Positions 1 to 12,300 of a stretch of 64,000 nt of DNA are shown in pieces. The position numbers and the translations under genes are program-made. Below the pieces are notes generated by a model. That model searched no databases. It worked only from the letters and a program-made list of their open reading frames with translations, and was not told the origin of the DNA. Numbering within the stretch: the stretch's first letter is position 1; each line of letters opens with the position of its first letter. Origin of the DNA: Humulus lupulus (lineage: Eukaryota; Streptophyta; Magnoliopsida; Rosales; Cannabaceae); contig NC_084795.1 of NCBI RefSeq assembly GCF_963169125.1, positions 139,613,701-139,677,700 of the forward strand, read 5' to 3'.

Positions 1-85
1 ATTATTATTATTCAAATATTAATTTGAATTTGAATATATGTTCTAATTTACCTAAATTAGGGGAAGATATTCTTGTAACCAGATC

Positions 86-93
86 TATAAATA
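86..93 (+). promoter_or_regulatory. LTR TATA box
   Basis: TATAAATA in the partial LTR, about 230 bases before the LTR end, the same arrangement as in the intact Tat LTRs of this window. Confidence 0.5.
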
Positions 94-390
94 GCTTGGA
101 TCTGGTCATTTGTACGGAGGCACAATTGGGTATTAGAAAAGACTTAGCCAAATTACTTTCACTTGAAGCTTTTACACAGAGTTCATAATAACAGTGACTC
201 ATGGACGTAGGCAAATTATAAAATACTGAACCAAGTTAAAAATCTTTGTCTTTTCTTTTCTTCCTAATTAATTATTTATTGCTCTACATAATAAAGTTGA
301 CAAAAAATGGCATCAACAGTTTGGTTCTTTCTTTGAGAGAATTAACCAATTCTTCCTATTGTTCAGTATAAAACCTCATGCGTAACAACA

Positions 391-960
391 ATGGTTGCCC
401 TGAACATCCCTGGAACTAGTGGGCGACCATTACCTCAAATCCTTGAGGAGCGTACTCCACGAACTTTGGACCATCCCCGAAGGCCTGGTAAACAACTCAT
501 TGTGGACCAGAGCCCTGATGAGGGGAGTGCCTCATCCTCTTCTAGAAGACGGCCTTGCCAGAATCCTAGGTCTGATGAGGATTTATCCTATAATCCTGAA
601 AGATACGTGCCAATAGTGGAGCTATAAAATCATAGGTTGCGTTAACAGCTGGCCGAGGCTACACAGATAAGTGAGGAGATGGCAAGGCGAGTTGCTGAAG
701 TTCAAGCACCACCCCAGAGGATCAAGGGACAACCTCGAGGGAGCACGATTGCCAGGATGGCTGAAAAAAGGGCCCAACAGGCTTAACCAAGGCCTAGGGA
801 AAACACCAGAAATAATCGTCCTGGGGAAACTTCTCAGAAACTTGTTAGGAATAACCCAACAGGTAGTGTTCCTGCAGAAACTGGGAATAACCAAGCTCCC
901 TTGATAGCTCGGGGTGATAACCTAGAGCCTGCTAGGAATAACATGGAGCCTGCTTGGGTT
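391..960 (+). pseudogene. gag fragment of Tat-like element
   Basis: An ATG at 391 opens a frame of 78 codons ending at 627. It is rich in Pro, Arg and Ser (SRRRPCQNPRSDED), the low-complexity type of N-terminus seen in Tat Gag proteins. Downstream, in other frames, charged and Asn-rich sequence continues to about 960, then breaks into a displaced copy of positions 454-507 at 980-1026. Gag would be the structural particle protein. No capsid core or zinc knuckle remains. The call rests on position behind an LTR and primer-site-like sequence rather than on a recognised domain. Confidence 0.4.
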
Positions 961-2216
961 ATTCCTAAGGCCTGGTATAACTCCACGAATTAAGGACCAT
1001 CCTCGAAGGCCTGGTAAACAACCCATTCTTAATTAATTGTTTATTGCTTTACATAATTAAGTTGATAAAAAACGATGTCAACAATATTCATATTAAATAA
1101 CAACAAACATTATAAATACATTATATGTAAGTATCGTATGTGTACAAATAGTATGATTGTGCAACTACATAAGAAATTAGAATACCATTTCTCTTTTATC
1201 AAGAATAAGCCAGGTTCTTCTCTAATTATTAATGTGTAATTTGAATAACATCATAAATATTTTATACGTTAAATATGATAGTTTGTGATCTAAAATGTTA
1301 TCATATATATAGGGTAAATACTCATTTTTACCTTGTGTTTTATTGAAATACACAATTGATACCATATGTTTATAATAATGATTATTCAGTACCCTTTATT
1401 TGCAATTCGTACTAGTTTGGTACCCTCCGCTGGAATCTACTCAACCCAAATTTCAAGTATGACCATTTTACCCCTCCTTTCAATGATTTATTTGGTCTTA
1501 TTTTGTTTTTGTTATTTTAAAATGATTTTAAAATATTTTATGATTAATAAAACAAAAAAATATTTTATAAATTAATCAATAAAAAATAATATAAATTCAT
1601 TTTAAAATAAATATATTTAATAAAACTACTTTAATTAATTAAATAAACATAAACATTTTTAATTCCAAATAAAATTTAAAAAAAAAAAAACAAAAACCAA
1701 TATTTTGAAATTAATTAAGGTAAACTAAAAGCCTAATAATTTTTTAAAGTTGTAATTAAACTATTCTGTTTGAATTTACTTAAAAATTTTGCTTTTAAGT
1801 TTAGGGTGTTGATTTTGATTTGTGGGTTTAAGTTTAGGTGTTATATTTAATTTTAAATTTTTGTTTACTTTTAATTGATTGATTTATAAAATTATTTTTT
1901 TGTTTTTTTTATTAATTCAAAAAATATTTTAAAATAACAAAAATAAAAGAAAATCAAATAAATGATTAAAAGGAGGGAGCAATATGGTCATATTTAAAAT
2001 TTGGGATGACCAAGTTTCCGCGAAGGGTACCAAACTCGTATTGTTATCCCCAAAAATTGGAGATCGATGACGTGGCAATAGAGGTGACAAGTGGCAGTGC
2101 ATGGTCCGTAAATGACACGTTAATAGTCAATAAATATATTGGCTCCTCAGAGTTGTGATAAAGTGATCTGGCTTAGGAGTGACCCGGTAGACCAATGAAG
2201 AGTTTTGACTGGCTAG

Positions 2217-2530
2217 TCAAGTGTCATGACCGACCAAGCATGACCTTGTCCAACCAGTCATATGATTGTCTGCCCAGGCATGACCTTGTCTGCCCAATCA
2301 TGACCATGTCCGACCAATCATGACCATGTCCGACCAGTCATGACCTTGTCCGACCAGTCATGACCTGTCTGCCCAGCCAAGTTCATGTCTGCCCAGTCAA
2401 GTGCATGTCTGCCCAGCCAAGTGCATGTCTGCCCAGTCAAGTGCATGTCTCCTCAGCCAAGTGCATGTCTGCCCAGTCAAGTGCATGTCTGCCTAGTTGA
2501 GTGCGTGTCTACCCAGTAAAGGTGTGGCCG
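2217..2530 (+). repeat. Minisatellite of about 20-bp units inside the solo LTR
   Basis: About 15 tandem copies of a 19-21 bp unit with core TGTCTGCCCAGTCAAGTGCA. The early copies read TGACCTTGTCCGACCAGTCA and the later ones CATGTCTGCCCAGYCAAG, so two variant blocks lie side by side. It sits upstream of the TATA box, in the U3-like region. Confidence 0.85.
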
Positions 2531-2751
2531 ACCAGACTGAAGGTGATATGGATCAACTAGATAGAGCAGGACTACGTCAAGATTCCCAGAAACTGCTTCA
2601 ACAAGAATCGGTCTTGGCATACGCGGGAATCTCTCATTTATCCCACAAATTTAAGTGTACTGTTACATTTTGAATATTGTTGTAATTTAAATATCATGAG
2701 AATAATAAAATATCCCGATTATGGGGGATATCATCTGTACGATCCTAAGCC

Positions 2752-2759
2752 TATAAATA
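2752..2759 (+). promoter_or_regulatory. LTR TATA box
   Basis: TATAAATA preceded by AAGCC, matching the GAGCCTATAAATA context of the Tat LTRs at 19116 and 46711. Confidence 0.6.
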
Positions 2760-3356
2760 CAAGGCTTATGGCATCATAAAGGGGACTTTTGGTCTTTTGA
2801 ACATTTGATCCGAATTTTCTAGAGAGAGAGAATACTTGTATTTGAGAGAATTCTTGTATTCTTGTAATCTACACTGAAGAAACTCAGTTGACTCAGGTTC
2901 ATCTGATCTTGAGTGTAGATCTATAATCACAACTCTAAGTGGATTAGGCTATTACCAACATATTGGGGCTGAACCACTATAAAAATTACGTGTGTTATTT
3001 ACTTTCTTTTCAAAATCGTCTGTGTCGTTTATTTCTCTTTAAGGTTTTTGTCATTTTTTACGTTCTCACGTCGTTGGCCAAAAACGCGGTCAACAGGTAT
3101 GAATTGAAAATAGAGAGTACCAAATGATTATTATTATAAACATAAGATACTAAGTGTGTATTTTGATAAAATATAGGGTGCAGAATGAGTATTTACTCTA
3201 TATATATATTTAAATCATAAACAATGTTTTAGTTAATTTTTATTTTAATATGTTTATGTTATTATTTTATATATAGTATTGCTTATTTATTTAAAACTTA
3301 TATGACAATCATAAAAAATTAATAAAACTAAATCAACACGCATATATATATATATA

Positions 3357-3968
3357 TTAGATAAAAGTAATGTGCAATGCGCGTTTGCTTAGTTTGATTT
3401 ATAGAATATATTAATTATATTTATTAAATTTCTATTGTTGTCATAAAAATTTCAAATAAATAAACAATATTATTTATAAAAGAATAACATAAACATATTA
3501 CATGAAAAATTAAACAAAAACATTGGTTATGATTTTTTTTATATATATAATATGATAACCTTTTTAAACATATAATTTTTTTAATAAAGATCAAGATTAT
3601 GTATTATATATTATTTTAATGATATTTTATAATAAATAAATTTATATTAATATAAGTATTAGATATCTAGTCTTGTATTAAATATTATTATAATAATTTT
3701 ATTTTATAATATTTGAATTGATATTAATATAATAGTAAAAAAATTAGGATTATATATTATTATCATAATAATATTTCATAACATTTAAATTTATATTAAT
3801 ATAATTATTAAATATCTAGTCTTATATACTATTATGATAATGATATTTTATAACATTTGAATTTGAATTTAAATTTGAATTTATATCAATACAATTATTA
3901 TATATGTAGTCTTATATTAAATATTAATATAATAATCATATTTTATAATATTTGAATTTATATTAGGG
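3357..3968 (-). mobile_element. Helitron-like fragment (3' end retained)
   Basis: Read on the minus strand, it ends in an imperfect hairpin (AAGCAAACGCGCATTGCAC..) followed by CTAA and then T, the CTRR-T form of Helitron 3' ends. The body is AT-rich with repeated segments (ATATCTAGTCTTRTATTA, TATTTTATAAYATTTGAATT) that recur at 46288-46423 and 60034-60567. The 5' end (TCTCTTC in the other copies) is missing. No protein is encoded. Confidence 0.5.
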
Positions 3969-4284
3969 AAATTATCCCAAATACGATAATTTCTTTCTTT
4001 CACCTTCAAGAATGTCTTCTGATCAATCATGGGCTAAAGTATAGATGAGAGAGAGAGAGAAGTATTGTTGAGAGGAAGAGACAAATATGGGGTTTAGCTT
4101 GAATGAAGATGCCTACTTTTGCTCTGTCCAAGAAAAAGGTAGATGAAGTGATACCCAATAATAAATGATTTATGAAGATTTTTATCGCTCTGTTTTTCTT
4201 AAATGTGATATTGATGGTCCACCTCTGCATTCACACTAGAAGATGGCCAGGCTTACGTTTGAGAACAAGCCTAGCCATAATTAT
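3969..4284. other. Unassigned spacer
   Basis: Begins with GGGAAATTATCCCAAATA, which resembles sequence near 63667 (GGGAAATTACCCAATATA), so it may be the edge of another element. A short GA-rich run lies near 4045. No gene or RNA is recognisable. Confidence 0.3.
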
Positions 4285-4862
4285 CGTAACGTCTCAAATT
4301 ACCTAATAATGCTTAGGGTCTTTATTAGGGGGCCAAGATGGAAAATTACAGAAAATTATATGACTTAATTATAAAATCTGTGTTTATGTGATATATATGT
4401 GTGTCATATGATTAATTGTGTTATATTATAATATGACTAGATGTGCATGTTTAGGAGTATTAAATATGCATGTGGGTCCGTTTCTTATTAGAATGACAAT
4501 TTTCGTAATTTGGCTCGTTACGGGTATATTTAGAATATATGTGCATATATGTGTAAGACCAAATTATTATGTGGATATATTTGGATCACTTGGCACGAGG
4601 CGATCCTGGGGAGCAAGTTAGTGGGAAAGTCACAGCGGGACCTAATACCCGACTTAGGGTGAGTCAAGGGGTATTTTGGGTATTTAGTATATTACCGGGA
4701 TATTGGGTAATGCGAATAAATATTCGAGGATATATTCAGAGTTAGTGAGATTAGGAGGGAATTTCAGGGATTTCAATCATTTTACCATCGGGGACGTTTT
4801 CGGTTACTTGAACTATAAGTAACCTCACAAATACAAAAAAAAAAAAACATAAAAATGCTTAG

Positions 4863-4921
<59 letters not shown>

Positions 4922-6484
4922 TACACGCACACACACACACACTCTCTCTCTCAATCTTTTAATTTCTTATGATCCAAGGGGAATCGAAGCTAGTTTAGGC
5001 TCGAGATTGCTTGGGGAAAAGCCTAACATCGTTTTGGGTAGCAGAGGTAATGATTTCTAGCCTTAATTCTCTATGATTTCTTTGGGTTTAGCTAAGTTCT
5101 GGAGTTTTGAAAATTCAATTCTGAGTTGCAGATTTGGTGAGGTTTTAGCCAAGTTTTAGCTCGGGTTTTGTGGGTTGAGGTCCTGAGTTGTTTGGGAAAT
5201 TTTCTTTTGGGATTAATTATGTTTGGATAGGTTTTTGGTGAGATTTGTCTTGAAGAAACGAAGGAAAATCCTGGGTTTTCATGTCGAGCTGCGACCTTGT
5301 TCTTGGGGCGTCGTGACTCTCATGAACACAGGTGCTAAAGTCCCTTTCGAGTTGCGGCACTTGTAGGGGCGCATCGCGGCGTGTGTGGTCTTAAGGAGAG
5401 CCCATGGACTCTCTGACTTGAGGCAGGCCATGACTCTTTTGCCTTGGGCCGCAACACTTGAAGGGCTTTTGATCCCCAAGAAGGTTTTGATTGCGAGAAC
5501 TCAAACCTAAAGGCTTGGGATCGAATCCACTTCTCAGTTTAGTAGAATTTGATGTCCTGGAGGCTAGGAATCGGTCTGGAAGCCTTTATTCGCTCGTTTT
5601 TTTATGTGATTCCCTATTAAGGTTGGGACTAGGTTATCGTTAGGGGCTCAGAACCGGGTTCGTGCTCGAGGGTCATTCTTAATATACATTGCACTTGGAC
5701 CTGAGGTAAGAAAACAACACCCAATACGTGGTATATGTGATTAGGTTTTGGCCTGGTTGTTAAATGTAACTATGAATAGGGCTCGTACCACTGAGATTGA
5801 ATGTGATTAAGGTTATGTTTGTGCTCGTTAATTAAGCATGCTCGAATTTTATGTGTCTGGATAATTATTTAATGATTGTTTGCATTGTCTGCGTAATTAG
5901 GGCTCGGACCCGTTAAGGAACATGGTTATTATTGTGTTTGTATTTAATTGGCTGAAATATATGATTAATATGTATGCATACTAATATTATCTGAAGTATG
6001 CTTATCTATATCTATAACTGTTTGTCTAGTTATCTGAATATCTGGTTAAGGCCTTGACTTATAAGTCAAGGGCGGCAATGGCGTGTTGTGTGAAAGTCGA
6101 GAGGCTTAGGCCTAATCAGGGACATACTATTACGTTGGCTGACCCTATGGTTGATTGGAAAACAAAGCGCTTGGCTAGCTCTATGGCTAGTTACTCAAAG
6201 CTAGGGTAAAGGGCCCCCGGGTGACAATATGGTCACATCACTAGGGCATAGGGACACAGATTGACTCTGTGGTCATCTATTAAGGGCAGTGGGGCCTAGA
6301 AGGATCCTATAATCATTTATTTGTAATTTTTTGCATGCATGAGTAGGTTCTTACTACTGGGCATGCTATATATGCATTTGGAATTTGTATTTATTGTTAG
6401 AAATGTTTAAGTTTTCTTGCTGAGCCTTGGCTCACGGGTGCAATGTGGTGTTGGTAAGGGAAAAGGAAAGCTAGCCAGCCATGA
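4285..6484 (+). mobile_element. 3'-truncated gypsy LTR
   Basis: Starts (C)GTAACGTCTC, apparently a mutated TGTAACG terminus. From about 5274 it matches the LTR fragment at 39393-40917, which ends CGTTACA. Homology stops at 6484 (..AGCCATGA) and copia LTR sequence follows directly, so roughly the last 350 bases of the LTR are lost. It carries a long (CT)n tract. Short frames inside it (for example 5279-5479) are not coding. Chromovirus origin is likely from the shared GCTGAGCCTTGGCTCA..GGTAAGGG end region, but no attached coding sequence proves it. Confidence 0.65.
4867..4950 (+). repeat. (CT)n / (CA)n microsatellite
   Basis: About 25 CT repeats (4867-4917), followed by a (CA)n run (about 4925-4940) and a second short (CT)n run. 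Confidence 0.95.
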
Positions 6485-7423
6485 AATGGAGCTTAATATT
6501 ATAGGTCCATGGTCCCCTAAATGTCTCAAACAAACACTGACAAAGATAAATAAAAAAATGGGCAAAAATGACTTATTTGATAAGTAAAATATTTTTCTAT
6601 GCATTAAGCATAATTATTGTATAATTATGTGTAATTAATTAATTAATTATTTGATTTAACAAAAATATATTTAATTTTGAATTAATTTATTTTTGGGATT
6701 TTTGGTATTTAAATAATGATGAAAATTGGGAAAATCGCATGTCCTCCTTGGCATGAGTTGGGCATGTAACACAGTGCACAGTCACTGTGTACACGCACAA
6801 GAAGGTTCTAGAAGAATCTTGGTTCAACAATTTTAGTTATTTAAATATTAAATAAATAATAAGATATTTTCATATGATTAAAATATTATTATTTAAACAA
6901 AAATTTGATAATTGATTAGTTGTTTTAAATTGTTTAAAATAACTAATATTATTTATTTTTAATATATTGGATATATTAAATATATGAGATCAGTTTTTCT
7001 AGAGCGATACTTTTCAGAGATAAAAAATATATCGTGAAATCTCCCTGAGAGAAATAGAACATTGCTACAAGCATAGGTTACTGTTCTTCACAAATTTAGG
7101 TCCAAACTTGATCAGATCTCATGTGTTGAGAACATATGATAAATAGATTTTGCCTATTGTTTTGTATAACGAGCCCACACTCATTCATTGTGTGTTGAGA
7201 ACATTTTGGAAGATCCTGGTGTGAGATCTGAAGGATTTTGTCGTACAAAAAGATAGCAGTAAGGAAGGACTTGAGGTAATTTTCTATTCATCTCTTTGAT
7301 TCAATATATATATATATGTGTGTATGTGAAGAAGTAGATCTAGAAATCTTGTGGGGTTATATTAACAATTTTGATTGTTGTTCTGCTGCGTATAATCTCT
7401 GATTTGATCTATAAAAACCAACA
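6485..7423 (+). mobile_element. 5' LTR remnant of the copia element
   Basis: Aligns base for base, with scattered differences, to 32444-33376. It ends CCAACA at 7423, immediately before the primer site. The 5' half, which should start TGTTAGGAGTATGTCC as at 17992, is missing, and the junction abuts a gypsy LTR that is truncated at the same point. Confidence 0.85.
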
Positions 7424-7425
7424 AA

Positions 7426-7438
7426 TGGTACGAGAGCC
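7426..7438 (+). other. Primer binding site, initiator-Met tRNA type
   Basis: TGGTACGAGAGCC two bases after the LTR. It differs at two adjacent positions from TGGTATCAGAGCC, the usual complement of the initiator Met tRNA 3' end. Confidence 0.75.
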
Positions 7439-9270
7439 ATCTTCACACACACACACACATATATATATATATTGAATCTGTGTGAGTTTAGTTTTATGCA
7501 TTTATTTATTTATGTTGAATGAATGGATGACTTAATATGATTGAATGCATGGGAATGTTGAATCGTTAATAGTATAGTGTTTTTGGTTAGGATTATTTTA
7601 TGATTAGATCATTGTGTAAGCCATTAAAGGGCATAGATTTATGTAATTTTATTTGGTTTTTGAAATCATAAAATTGTAATTCCAATCACACAAAGTCAAA
7701 ACAGAGCCTGGGATTCAGAATTTAGCCACTGTTCCTCTGAGGCCATCCTCCGAGCCACTGCTGGGGATGTCATAAGGACGTCCGTACGAACTCGTCAGTG
7801 CGGATCCGTACGGTTCCGTATAGTGGCCCCGACATCACTTTAAGTGCCACGTGTCCCTGTCTTACTGGTCTAGCTTTTTTTTATTTTTCTGAAATTAATC
7901 TGTTATTTTAAAAAAAAATTAAAATGTTAAATATCCTATTTGTTATAAATTTGATATTTAAATAATGAGATATTTTTGTTATCCTAACAAACTTTTTTGA
8001 ATATCTTATTTAAAAAATAACAGATTTTAATTAAATTTATTTCTGTTTTAATTAAAAGTTGTTTTAATTAGTGGAAAATAAAATTATGATTATTTAAAAG
8101 TTTTGTTTTAATTAATCAAGATAATTAGAAAATTATTTTCTTATTATTATTCTGGACCAACGACACATATCCTACCGAAAGTAAAGTGAATAAGCTCGAT
8201 GGAGATCAAGGCGGTTTTTATTTTATTTTGATTTTATAAAGAGGTTGTAAAATTAGAAATACCCAAAAGCACTCAATTAAACATTTATTGTTTATTTATT
8301 TAAATAATTTTTTTTCATGTGATTAATAATATGTTCATGCATTTTGTGCCATACATAAAAAACTCACACAGTTATTATCATGTATCTCATTAGTAGAAAC
8401 ATGATTATTATGATTGTCCTATATGTTTATATGATTTATTTTGCGAAACCAATTGCATATAAATTACTTTGTTTTATTGTTTGAAAACTTGGTAAAATAT
8501 CACACCATTTTTTTAAGTCTTTATGACTTAATTTCTTTAAACCGACTTTATTTTAAAATTGTTTTTCAGTAAAGTTTAGATTAATATAATTGGTAATTTA
8601 AAATTGGATATGGACCTAGAAACTTGCTTTCTTACCAATTTTAATTATGTTCATAAAGTTTAAAGGATCTATAATTAATTTGGAATTAATTAGGTTAGAA
8701 ACACTTATTTCAAAATAGTGAGTGGGAGAGGGTTGATAACTCAACATAACCCGTGGTCTCCATTATTAATGTAACACCGTGAGATATGAATAGCGCCTCA
8801 CAACGACTTTGTTTCCGTTCCCCTAAGGAAGGTGTCTAGACATGTCAATATCAAGGTTATATTTCTTACAAAGATAGGAAATAATGATGTATTTTAGGTT
8901 TGACCGACCCTAAGGCAGCATGTCCTAAGTTAAGTCATGAACTCCGAAATAATGGGTTACACTCACAAAGTTATGATTAAGCTTTTGCAGTGGATAATCA
9001 TAACTTGACCAAACTAAGCGGTAATTTAATGTTTAAAAGAGAAAATAATGAGTTATTTTAAGTTTTAAACAATAAAGATAAGAATGTCTTATAAATTCTC
9101 TAAGATTAATTTGACCGACCCTAAGGCAGCACTTTAATTGTTAGAAAGTTTTATCGTGGAAATTAAAAAAAAAAATTGTGTTTTAATTGTGCTCATGCAT
9201 CACGTTTAATTTCTGAAACTTTGATATTTATTTTTCTAAATATAATAATATTTGTATTTTTTATTCAGAA
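7439..9270 (+). other. Long non-coding leader of the copia element
   Basis: About 1.8 kb between primer site and gag ATG with no long frame. It starts with (CA)n/(TA)n. Between 8700 and 9135 it carries a GTGGGAGAGGGTTGATAACT word, an AAGGAAGGTGTCTAGACATG word and two copies of TTTGACCGACCCTAAGGCAG (8900 and 9110). Such a leader is typical of Angela-like copia elements and may hold packaging or dimerisation signals (inference). Confidence 0.5.
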
Positions 9271-9344
9271 AATGTCTATTGGTGAATTACACACCGATGC
9301 CTTTCTCAAATCCTTGGTTTTCGAACCTGAAAATATGCAACACT
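9271..9344 (+). pseudogene. copia gag, 5' piece
   Basis: ATG at 9271 starts MSIGELHTDAFLKSLVFEP, a copia Gag N-terminus. The frame is cut at 9344 by the solo LTR. The TSD (acact) lets it continue in frame at 13331 with codons for TGG TTT CGA (WFR). Gag assembles the cytoplasmic particle. Only this part and 13331-13559 survive, so the zinc knuckle is absent. Confidence 0.75.
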
Positions 9345-12300
9345 TGTAACGTCCTACGTTTTTGGGTACCTTTAAACGACTCGGGTCGGGATTTTTCCCC
9401 CGGGTTAAGAATATTTTTTTAAATAATATTATATTTTGTTTGTAAGTATTCCATGAGTTATTGCTAGCCAAAATATGAATTTTGTGATTTTAAAAGTCAA
9501 GATAAGACTTTCGGTCCTGGACCGCACAAAAACCCTGATCGGGTAAAAATCTCGGAAAATAAAACGAAAAATCATGGAAATTATATTTTGGGCATAAAAT
9601 ACATTCATAAAAGTTAAAGTTTGGTCAAAAATAATAAACCTAAAAGAAAATGGAAATTTTAGGGCATTTTGTGTTAAATGCCTAATTTTGCCGAAATGGG
9701 GAATTTTATTCCATGAATGGACCTTAGGTTAAATTTTATTATGTGATTAATTAAATTAAATGTGAGAGAAATTTAATTTAATTAATTAATGTTAAGTTTG
9801 GTGATTAAAACTTAATAAGAGTGAAAAAGGTGTCAAAAGTCAATTTGGACTTTTCTTCTTATGAAACATTTATTAACCCTTTAAAAAAAAAAAAAAAATG
9901 AAATGATCATATATGGCAAAGGGTGGCCGGCCATGTGGTCTTTTAGAGTTGTGTGAACCCACTTTTATAAGATTTAAATCCCATTTAATTAAATGTTAGG
10001 GATAAAAGCAAGTGGGTAAAACACTTGAGTGTTTTGAGGGTAAATTAGATAGTATATAACTCTTCCATCCCTCCCCAACCGACCACACCACTCTCTCACA
10101 TTCACTCATCTGATTTTTGAAGACCTCTCAAAGTGTTCTCTCCATTTTTCAAGCCCAAGAACACCAAGGAAACTTTGAGGCTAAGTCTTGGTCTAGGAAG
10201 TATTTTCCCTAAGGTAAACTTTCACTAATCTAGGTTTTTGTAAAGTTTTAAGCATAAAGTTTCAAATAGCTAATTGACTATGTTGTTGGGGGAAGTTTGT
10301 TAGGGTTTTTGAAAGGTTTTGAAGGAGTCAAAGCTTATAGGAAGGTCCAAACCTTAAGCAAGAACACCAAAGAGGTAAAAAGTTTACTTTTGATGAGTTT
10401 GTTGTAGGGTTTTTAGTTTTAAGCATTATTTTGTATATCTAATGCTTAGAGTTTCTTGTTGATGATGTAATAAGGTTATGGTAGTTGTTTAATAATTTTT
10501 ATGATGCATGTGTATTGATTTTTGAAAATGGGAACCAAAACCCCCAAGGGTTTTGTAGGATACCCTAAAACAAAACATGTTTTAAGCTGTGACTTCCAAG
10601 GGGTCAAGCAGCCACTGTATATTGTTTTTGTAAAATTAAATTGTACTGTGATGTTGTTGAGATTGAGTACATAAAATTGAGCTTTTGAAACACTAAAAAA
10701 TGTTTAGAAATGAGTAAGTTATGATATTTCAAAGTTTAGGTAAAAAAACTGTTTTTTCGTATTCTTATTTTCGGAACCAACTTTGGACAGCCACTGTATA
10801 GGGAAAATGAACCCAGTTTTTTCTAAACTTTTGTGGACATATTGCTGGCATAACCTATTAGTCCACTGTAAAATTTGGTAAGAAAATATTAAACGGTTTG
10901 AAAGTTATTAACTGTCAAAGTTTGGAAAAAAATAAGGACTTGAAAATAAGGTCATTTTTACCTCATTGTTGGAAAATGATTTCACCAATCAAAAATGTTC
11001 ATTTTGACCTAAGATTTTTCAAAGACCTAAATGGCATAACAAAAATGGAATTGGGAAATTTTGGTAACAATTGGGTAAGTAAATTTCAAGTTATGAACTA
11101 ACGAAGTATGTAGTTAAAAATGTGAAAAATAGGTTTTTCACACTTAGTGTAAAAATGAGATTTTGGAACATAAGGTAAAAAGTAAAATTTTGCTTATTTC
11201 AAGATATAAATTGGTAAGTCTTGAAATCATATTTTCACTAAAATTATCCCTTTGAGTTTAAATGAATTATTTTTATTAAAGAGTTTTTATTCTTTCTAAA
11301 AATAAGAGATTTAATTTATTAATAGTTAATAAATTAAAAGAGGGTTTAAAACCCTATATTTTGAGAAAATAATTAAATAAATTATTTTCCTAGTAAGTAA
11401 AAATTGATTAATTGCTTTTGGAAAATTAATTAGTCAAGATGAGAAATTTATAACGGTTTTCCTAATTAAGACAAATTAGGCAATTTTCTTAAAACGGTTT
11501 TTAGATATTAAAACCTTAAGAAAAATAAAAGGAAAATTTAAAGAGTTTATTTTCTTTAAAAATAATTAAGGAATTTATTTGTATTTTCTGAATATAATAC
11601 CGGCTAAAATCTTACATATTTTAACTGACTAGTCGAAAGTGCGGGTTAATGGCGATACCTTGAAAGAATAAGATTTTTAGCGGATTGTGGGAAATACCAT
11701 TGTGATACCCGAGCCTAGGTATCGAGACCTTAGGATAGGTTTCCCCGAGACTTAGGGTTTAGTCTCGAATATTTTGTATAACTTTCCTTAATAGGGTTAA
11801 AACCAAATAAGGATTATAAATCCTTACAAATGACTTTTATTAAAATGACCAAACTGCCCAAAATAATAATAATGAATTATTAGTGCCATAATTAATCCGA
11901 GTATACTGTATGGATAACTACAGTATTGGCTAAGCGTAACTGGACTGAACGTTGGAGGGTGAAAACTTGCTGAGCGCTAAGGACTCCAAGTAAGTCAACT
12001 TATATTGTATGGCTGCAACATGAAATGATTATTGTCTTGTATGTTAGTATAGGGATACATGCATATATATAGGCTGTCATAGAAAGTTGCTTAGAGACGT
12101 TAGTCTAGTGAGTGCTGATTTAGAAAATATGAACGGTAGAAGTCCGTCATATCCTAGACGGTTGATCCCCGTCACACTGCTTGATTTTATTTATGTCCGG
12201 TTCATTACCGCGACGAGTGGCCATGAGATGAGGATAAGCTGGTTAAACCTAGGGGCGCCAAGATAAATGGGACCTAGGGGCCCTCATGCTTACTTAATCA

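Larger units (their letters stand above)
1..1083 (+). mobile_element. Deleted Tat-like Ty3/gypsy remnant
   Basis: The first 318 bases look like the 3' part of an LTR: a TATA box at 86-93, a GGACGTAGG word near 204 as in the other Tat LTRs of this window, and an end in TCAACA at 318. A primer-site-like stretch (TGGTTCTTTCTTTGAGAG) follows, then a gag-like frame. At 1023-1083 the last 60 bases of the LTR recur, again ending TCAACA, so most of pol and most of the 3' LTR are gone. The 5' end lies outside the window, so no TSD can be checked. Family assignment rests on similarity to the better preserved Tat LTRs at 18841 and 46424. Confidence 0.6.
2042..3095 (+). mobile_element. Solo LTR, Tat-type Ty3/gypsy
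   Basis: Begins TGTTATCC and ends GGTCAACA, the same termini as the Tat element LTR at 18841-19430. It contains a TATA box (2752-2759) and near the 3' end the words TGGGGCTGAACCACTATAA shared with that family. Flanks are cgtat (2037-2041) and ggtat (3096-3100), a 5-bp TSD with one mismatch. No coding region or second LTR is present, so this is the product of LTR-LTR recombination. Its 1,054-bp length exceeds the 590-bp relative, largely because of an internal tandem repeat. Confidence 0.85.
1312..3199. mobile_element. Long-TIR fold-back element split by a solo LTR
   Basis: The left end (GGGTAAATACTCATTTT, 1312) is the inverse of the right end (ACTCATTC..TTTACTCT, ending 3199). Complementarity continues inward for roughly 280 bases per arm (1312-1600 versus 1870-2041 plus 3096-3199), including the shared segment around AAGGAGGG near 1970. 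Without the inserted LTR the element is about 830 bp and has no transposase frame, so it is non-autonomous. Long TIRs and AT-rich flanks (ATATATAT on both sides) fit a Mutator-like fold-back element. The exact TSD is ambiguous because the flanks are (AT)n. Confidence 0.7.

Noticed and set aside
2217..2530. CRISPR-like regular repeats
   Set aside because: Units are contiguous with no unique spacers and lie within a plant LTR; CRISPR arrays are prokaryotic.
3200..3968. Possible scaffold or matrix attachment region because of extreme AT content
   Set aside because: The AT-rich repeats are better explained as a Helitron-like family also present at 46288, 60034 and 62366.
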